DNA from: Deltaproteobacteria bacterium
Lineage (GTDB): Bacteria; Desulfobacterota; Desulfobacteria; Desulfobacterales; JAFDCJ01
DNA: 16,593 nucleotides
Assembly: GCA_024277475.1 (NCBI GenBank)
Contig: JAJRVC010000075.1
Coordinates: 1 to 16,593 of the forward strand
Reading direction: 5' to 3'
The notes beneath the pieces are model-generated. The model saw nothing but the letters and a program-made list of their open reading frames with translations, searched no databases and had not been told where the DNA came from. Shown here piece by piece: positions 14,747-16,593 of this stretch. Position 1 is the first letter of the stretch. The number at the start of each line of letters is the position of its first letter. A program made the position numbers and the translations under genes.

Positions 14747-15592
14747 ATGAACAATCCCTTAATCATCAGCACAGCAGCCTATGATGGCTATGATCTTGAC
14801 ATCGTTCTTGGCGAAATATCAGAGACCGGTGTGGATTTTGTGGAAATTGCATTTATAGAAGGATACACAGCTCCGTTTACCGAAGCATATTTCAATGAAG
14901 AAAATGCTGCCGAGATCCAAGCGCTTTTGGCCAAGTTTCATTTGGAGTGCCTGTCTTTCTCCTCGCATATAGACCTGTCCCGAAAGGGAGCCGTCAATAT
15001 TTTCAAGCAGCGGATGACGTTTGCCAAAAACTTGGGGGCTAAATATATCATCTCGAATGCCGCTCCGCTGGCAGATAAAAATCAATTTATGGAAAATATT
15101 GTACAGATGGGACTGACAGCAGCCTCCCTGGGCATGATCATCGCTCTTGAAAATCCCGGTGACGGTAAGGCCAATGTTATCGATTCCGCTGAACCGGCCG
15201 CCCGCGTCATTGAAGAAATAGATTTGGCTGCGGTGAAAATAAATTACGATTTTGGCAATCTTCTCTCTCACTGTTTTGAAAAACTGAGACCGGAAGCGGA
15301 TTATCGGTATGCCATAGACCAAACCGCCCATTTCCACATTAAAGATGTCGCATCAAACAGTCATGGCTGGTATTTTACCGAGATCGGCAAGGGCTGCATC
15401 GATTACCGGACGGTTTTAAGGGAATTGGCTGCCGGCTCTGAACCCGTGCCGCTTTCGCTGGAGATTCCGTTGAGAGTCCGCCGAATGCCGGATGCTTCTC
15501 CCCGCAGGGCTTCGCAACCGGTTGATCTGGCGGAAATCCGAAAGGTGATGACCGGTTCCATCAATTTTGTAAAAAATGCGCTTTCCGCTTGA
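14747..15592 (+). CDS. Sugar phosphate isomerase/epimerase (xylose-isomerase-like TIM barrel)
   Basis: The 281-residue protein has the standard metal-ligand set of the superfamily: Glu135 in IALENPG, Asp168 in NYDFGN, His197 in FHIKD with Asp200, and a Glu near 239 in LSLEIP. The length is typical of hydroxypyruvate-isomerase-like and sugar-phosphate isomerase members. It starts 5 nt after the kinase stop, so it is translated with it. In the erythrulose-phosphate branch, an L-erythrulose-1-phosphate isomerase (LerI) must convert the RLP product to D-erythrulose 4-phosphate, and this gene is the best placed candidate. Alternative roles are epimerisation of the acid sugar or an OiaT/OtnI-like step. 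The function is inferred from neighbours. Confidence 0.82.
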   Translation: MNNPLIISTAAYDGYDLDIVLGEISETGVDFVEIAFIEGYTAPFTEAYFNEENAAEIQALLAKFHLECLSFSSHIDLSRKGAVNIFKQRMTFAKNLGAKYIISNAAPLADKNQFMENIVQMGLTAASLGMIIALENPGDGKANVIDSAEPAARVIEEIDLAAVKINYDFGNLLSHCFEKLRPEADYRYAIDQTAHFHIKDVASNSHGWYFTEIGKGCIDYRTVLRELAAGSEPVPLSLEIPLRVRRMPDASPRRASQPVDLAEIRKVMTGSINFVKNALSA

Positions 15593-15891
15593 ATTGATTC
15601 GGGCCGTTTAGCTGACTATAAGAACGACAACGCTTACCGGTAACCAGGCCCAACGGGCGTGGACCCATTGTCACGTGGGCATCGTCCTGGCAGATAAACT
15701 GCATTCAGATAAGCTTTTATTCACTATCAAGAGCCTGGTCCTTTGGGCCTCCGTAGGAGTACAATCCTACGCCCCGGAGAGCCAGGTCAGAGATAATGGC
15801 TCTGCCTTGAAAATAATACAAATACTCCCTTTCAGGGAGAAACCAGTGCCGGGCTCTCTGGACCCCGGCATCCACAATTGGAAAAGAAGTT
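15593..15891 (+). other. Structured 299-nt gap before the RpiB-family gene
   Basis: There is no credible gene here. An 80-codon GTG frame at 15675-15917 lacks family features and overlaps the next start. Many stems can form in the transcript: CCAGG 15644-15648 with CCTGG 15686-15690; CCTGG 15734-15738 with CCAGG 15782-15786, enclosing CGTAGGA 15752-15758 with TCCTACG 15765-15771; AGAGCC 15778-15783 with GGCTCT 15798-15803; CTCCC 15825-15829 with GGGAG 15835-15839; TGCCGGG 15847-15853 with CCCGGCA 15864-15870. The last stem ends about 20 nt before the next start codon. The region may be a 5' regulatory RNA, an attenuator, or a folded remnant of repeat DNA. Confidence 0.45.
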
Positions 15892-16338
15892 ATGAAAAAA
15901 ATAGCTGTCGGCTGTGATCCAAATGCCGCTGGATTCAAAGAGGCCGTCATAAAGCATTTGACCGAGCTGGGTTATGAATACGAAGATTACGGCAGTGAAG
16001 ATCCCATTTATGCCAATGTGGCCATTACGCTGGCCGAAGCGGTGGCATCCGGGAAACATGATCGCGGCATCCTGATGTGCGGCACCGGAATCGGTATGTG
16101 CATAGCCGCCAACAAAGTACCCGGTGCCTACGCCGCCATCTGTTCGGATGCCTATTCCACCGAGCGTTCGATCAAAAGCAATAATGTTAATATCATGACA
16201 CTGGGAGAGCAAGTGACCGGCGTGGAGTTGGCCAAAAGCCTGGTGACCATCTGGATGAACTCGGAATACACACCCGGCAACCGGTCGGAGCCCAAAATTC
16301 AGAGAATTTATGAATATGCCAAGGTGCATGACAAGTGA
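15892..16338 (+). CDS. rpiB: RpiB-family isomerase, D-erythrulose-4-phosphate isomerase (DerI)-like
   Basis: The 148-residue protein is a complete RpiB/LacA fold: GCDPNAAGFK at the start with Asp9, the catalytic loop MCGTGIGM with Cys63 and Thr65, IAANKVPG, and the C-terminal LGEQVTGVELA. Two positions differ from ribose-5-phosphate isomerase B of E. coli. The His after Asp9 is Pro, and the His of the QHND segment is Ser96 in ERSIKSNNV. As I recall it, the ERSI-SNN pattern is that of D-erythrulose-4-phosphate isomerase (DerI), which makes D-erythrose 4-phosphate for the pentose phosphate and aromatic pathways. The ribosome site (GGAAAAGAAG) is mediocre. The dhaK start follows within 40 nt, so the two form one unit. 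Confidence 0.88.
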   Translation: MKKIAVGCDPNAAGFKEAVIKHLTELGYEYEDYGSEDPIYANVAITLAEAVASGKHDRGILMCGTGIGMCIAANKVPGAYAAICSDAYSTERSIKSNNVNIMTLGEQVTGVELAKSLVTIWMNSEYTPGNRSEPKIQRIYEYAKVHDK

Positions 16339-16375
16339 TTGGATAATTCAATCTTTACAAGATTTGGAGGCCGAC

Positions 16376-16498
16376 ATGAAAAAATTCATCAATGATCCTT
16401 ACGATGTAGTTGATGAAATGCTGGAAGGTTTTCTGGACGTCCACAAAAAGTATGTTCGTAAATTCAGAACTCCTGACCTCAGGCAAATAACTTACTGA
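16376..16498 (+). pseudogene. dhaK: Dihydroxyacetone-kinase subunit DhaK, truncated after 40 codons
   Basis: A strong TTGGAGG ribosome site (16364-16370) precedes ATG 16376. The first residues, MKKFINDPYDVVDEMLEGF, are the characteristic N-terminus of DhaK/DAK1 proteins, which bind dihydroxyacetone or a related ketose covalently through a His. The frame meets TGA at 16496-16498, after about 36 residues that look like the family. None of the three forward frames beyond it shows the expected GGGSGHEP-type segment. The rest, about 290 residues, is missing or displaced beyond the window. In erythrulose pathways a DhaK-type kinase (LerK/DerK) phosphorylates free erythrulose, so this gene fits the locus but is broken here, apparently by the element that begins just downstream. 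Confidence 0.75.
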
Positions 16499-16533
16499 AT
16501 TTACTTGACAGGGGTGTAAATATAGCGTAAATT
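16498..16533 (+). promoter_or_regulatory. Near-consensus sigma-70-type promoter at the dhaK break
   Basis: TTGACA (16505-16510) and TAAATT (16528-16533) are separated by exactly 17 bp. AATTTAC (16498-16504) and GTAAATT (16527-16533) form a 7-bp perfect inverted repeat around the promoter, a layout that suits self-repression by the protein encoded downstream. An extra GTAAAT is at 16516-16521. It reads rightward into the ORF at 16563. Confidence 0.6.
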
Positions 16534-16562
16534 GGAGTGCAACAGTCAAGGAGGTATTTGTT

Positions 16563-16593
16563 GTGCTACAAACCTATATTCCATTCCTCCCAA
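16563..16593 (+). CDS. Start of an unidentified ORF cut by the window edge, possibly a transposase
   Basis: A very good ribosome site, AAGGAGG (16548-16554), sits 8 nt before GTG 16563. The frame then reads VLQTYIPFLP to the edge. Reading from TTG at 16561 instead would give MCYKPIFHSS. Ten residues are too few to identify a family. The combination of an abrupt break in dhaK, a strong promoter with 17-bp spacing and a strong ribosome site is what the left end of an insertion sequence often looks like, but terminal repeats and target duplication cannot be seen. Confidence 0.4.
   Translation, partial: MLQTYIPFLP

Noticed and set aside
15675..15917. 80-codon GTG open frame before rpiB
   Set aside because: It overlaps the rpiB start, has no ribosome site or family features, and consists largely of hairpin-forming sequence.
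16310..16375. N-terminal extension of the dhaK frame from 16310
   Set aside because: TTGGAGG is placed ideally for ATG 16376, and family N-termini start with MKKxINDP. The extension overlaps the rpiB end.
1..16593. CRISPR array or tandem repeats
   Set aside because: No regularly spaced direct repeats are seen by eye on either strand.

Overview
The window looks like a chromosomal segment of an anaerobic or microaerobic Gram-negative bacterium, most plausibly Desulfobacterota (sulfate-reducer-like). This is an inference from moderate GC content, c-type cytochromes beside a tripartite tricarboxylate transporter (TTT) acid-sugar operon, and intergenic repeats that resemble those of that group. 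No rRNA, tRNA or CRISPR is visible. The strain assignment is not proven by the sequence.

Left region (1-1841): the 3' end of a Cys/Met-metabolism PLP enzyme comes first. An intergenic stretch with an 18-bp imperfect inverted repeat follows, then a small exported protein of unknown function. A decayed convergent intergenic region comes next, holding the C-terminal remnant of an aquaporin Z gene, a large imperfect palindrome (MITE/REP-like) and a second hairpin.

Middle region (1842-4804, minus strand): a compact three-gene operon for exported proteins. In transcription order it encodes a di-heme cytochrome c peroxidase (MauG/CcpA type), a Tat-exported calcineurin-like phosphoesterase and a mono-heme cytochrome c. 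A 326-bp regulatory region lies upstream.

Right region (4805-16498): a sugar/acid-sugar catabolic locus. A cupin D-lyxose ketol-isomerase is on the minus strand, with a frameshifted NAD-dependent epimerase remnant beside it. A GntR/FCD regulator opens a long plus-strand cluster: TTT transporter (tctC-tctB-tctA), TIM-barrel sugar isomerase, beta-keto acid cleavage enzyme (BKACE/DUF849), RuBisCO-like protein (RLP), four-carbon acid-sugar kinase (DUF1537), a second TIM-barrel isomerase, a structured 300-nt gap, an RpiB-family isomerase resembling D-erythrulose-4-phosphate isomerase (DerI), and the first 40 codons of dihydroxyacetone-kinase subunit dhaK.

DUF1537 kinase + RLP + isomerase + DerI matches the known logic of 3-oxo-isoapionate catabolism, a D-apiose/D-apionate branch. 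There the kinase makes a 4-phosphorylated beta-keto acid, the RLP decarboxylates it to L-erythrulose 1-phosphate, and isomerases lead to D-erythrose 4-phosphate. The TTT importer, the BKACE and the lack of any visible apionate oxidoisomerase differ from what I know of described versions, so substrate and route are open. The dhaK reading frame is cut at a junction that carries a near-consensus sigma-70-type promoter and the start of a new ORF, suggesting a mobile-element insertion at the right edge.
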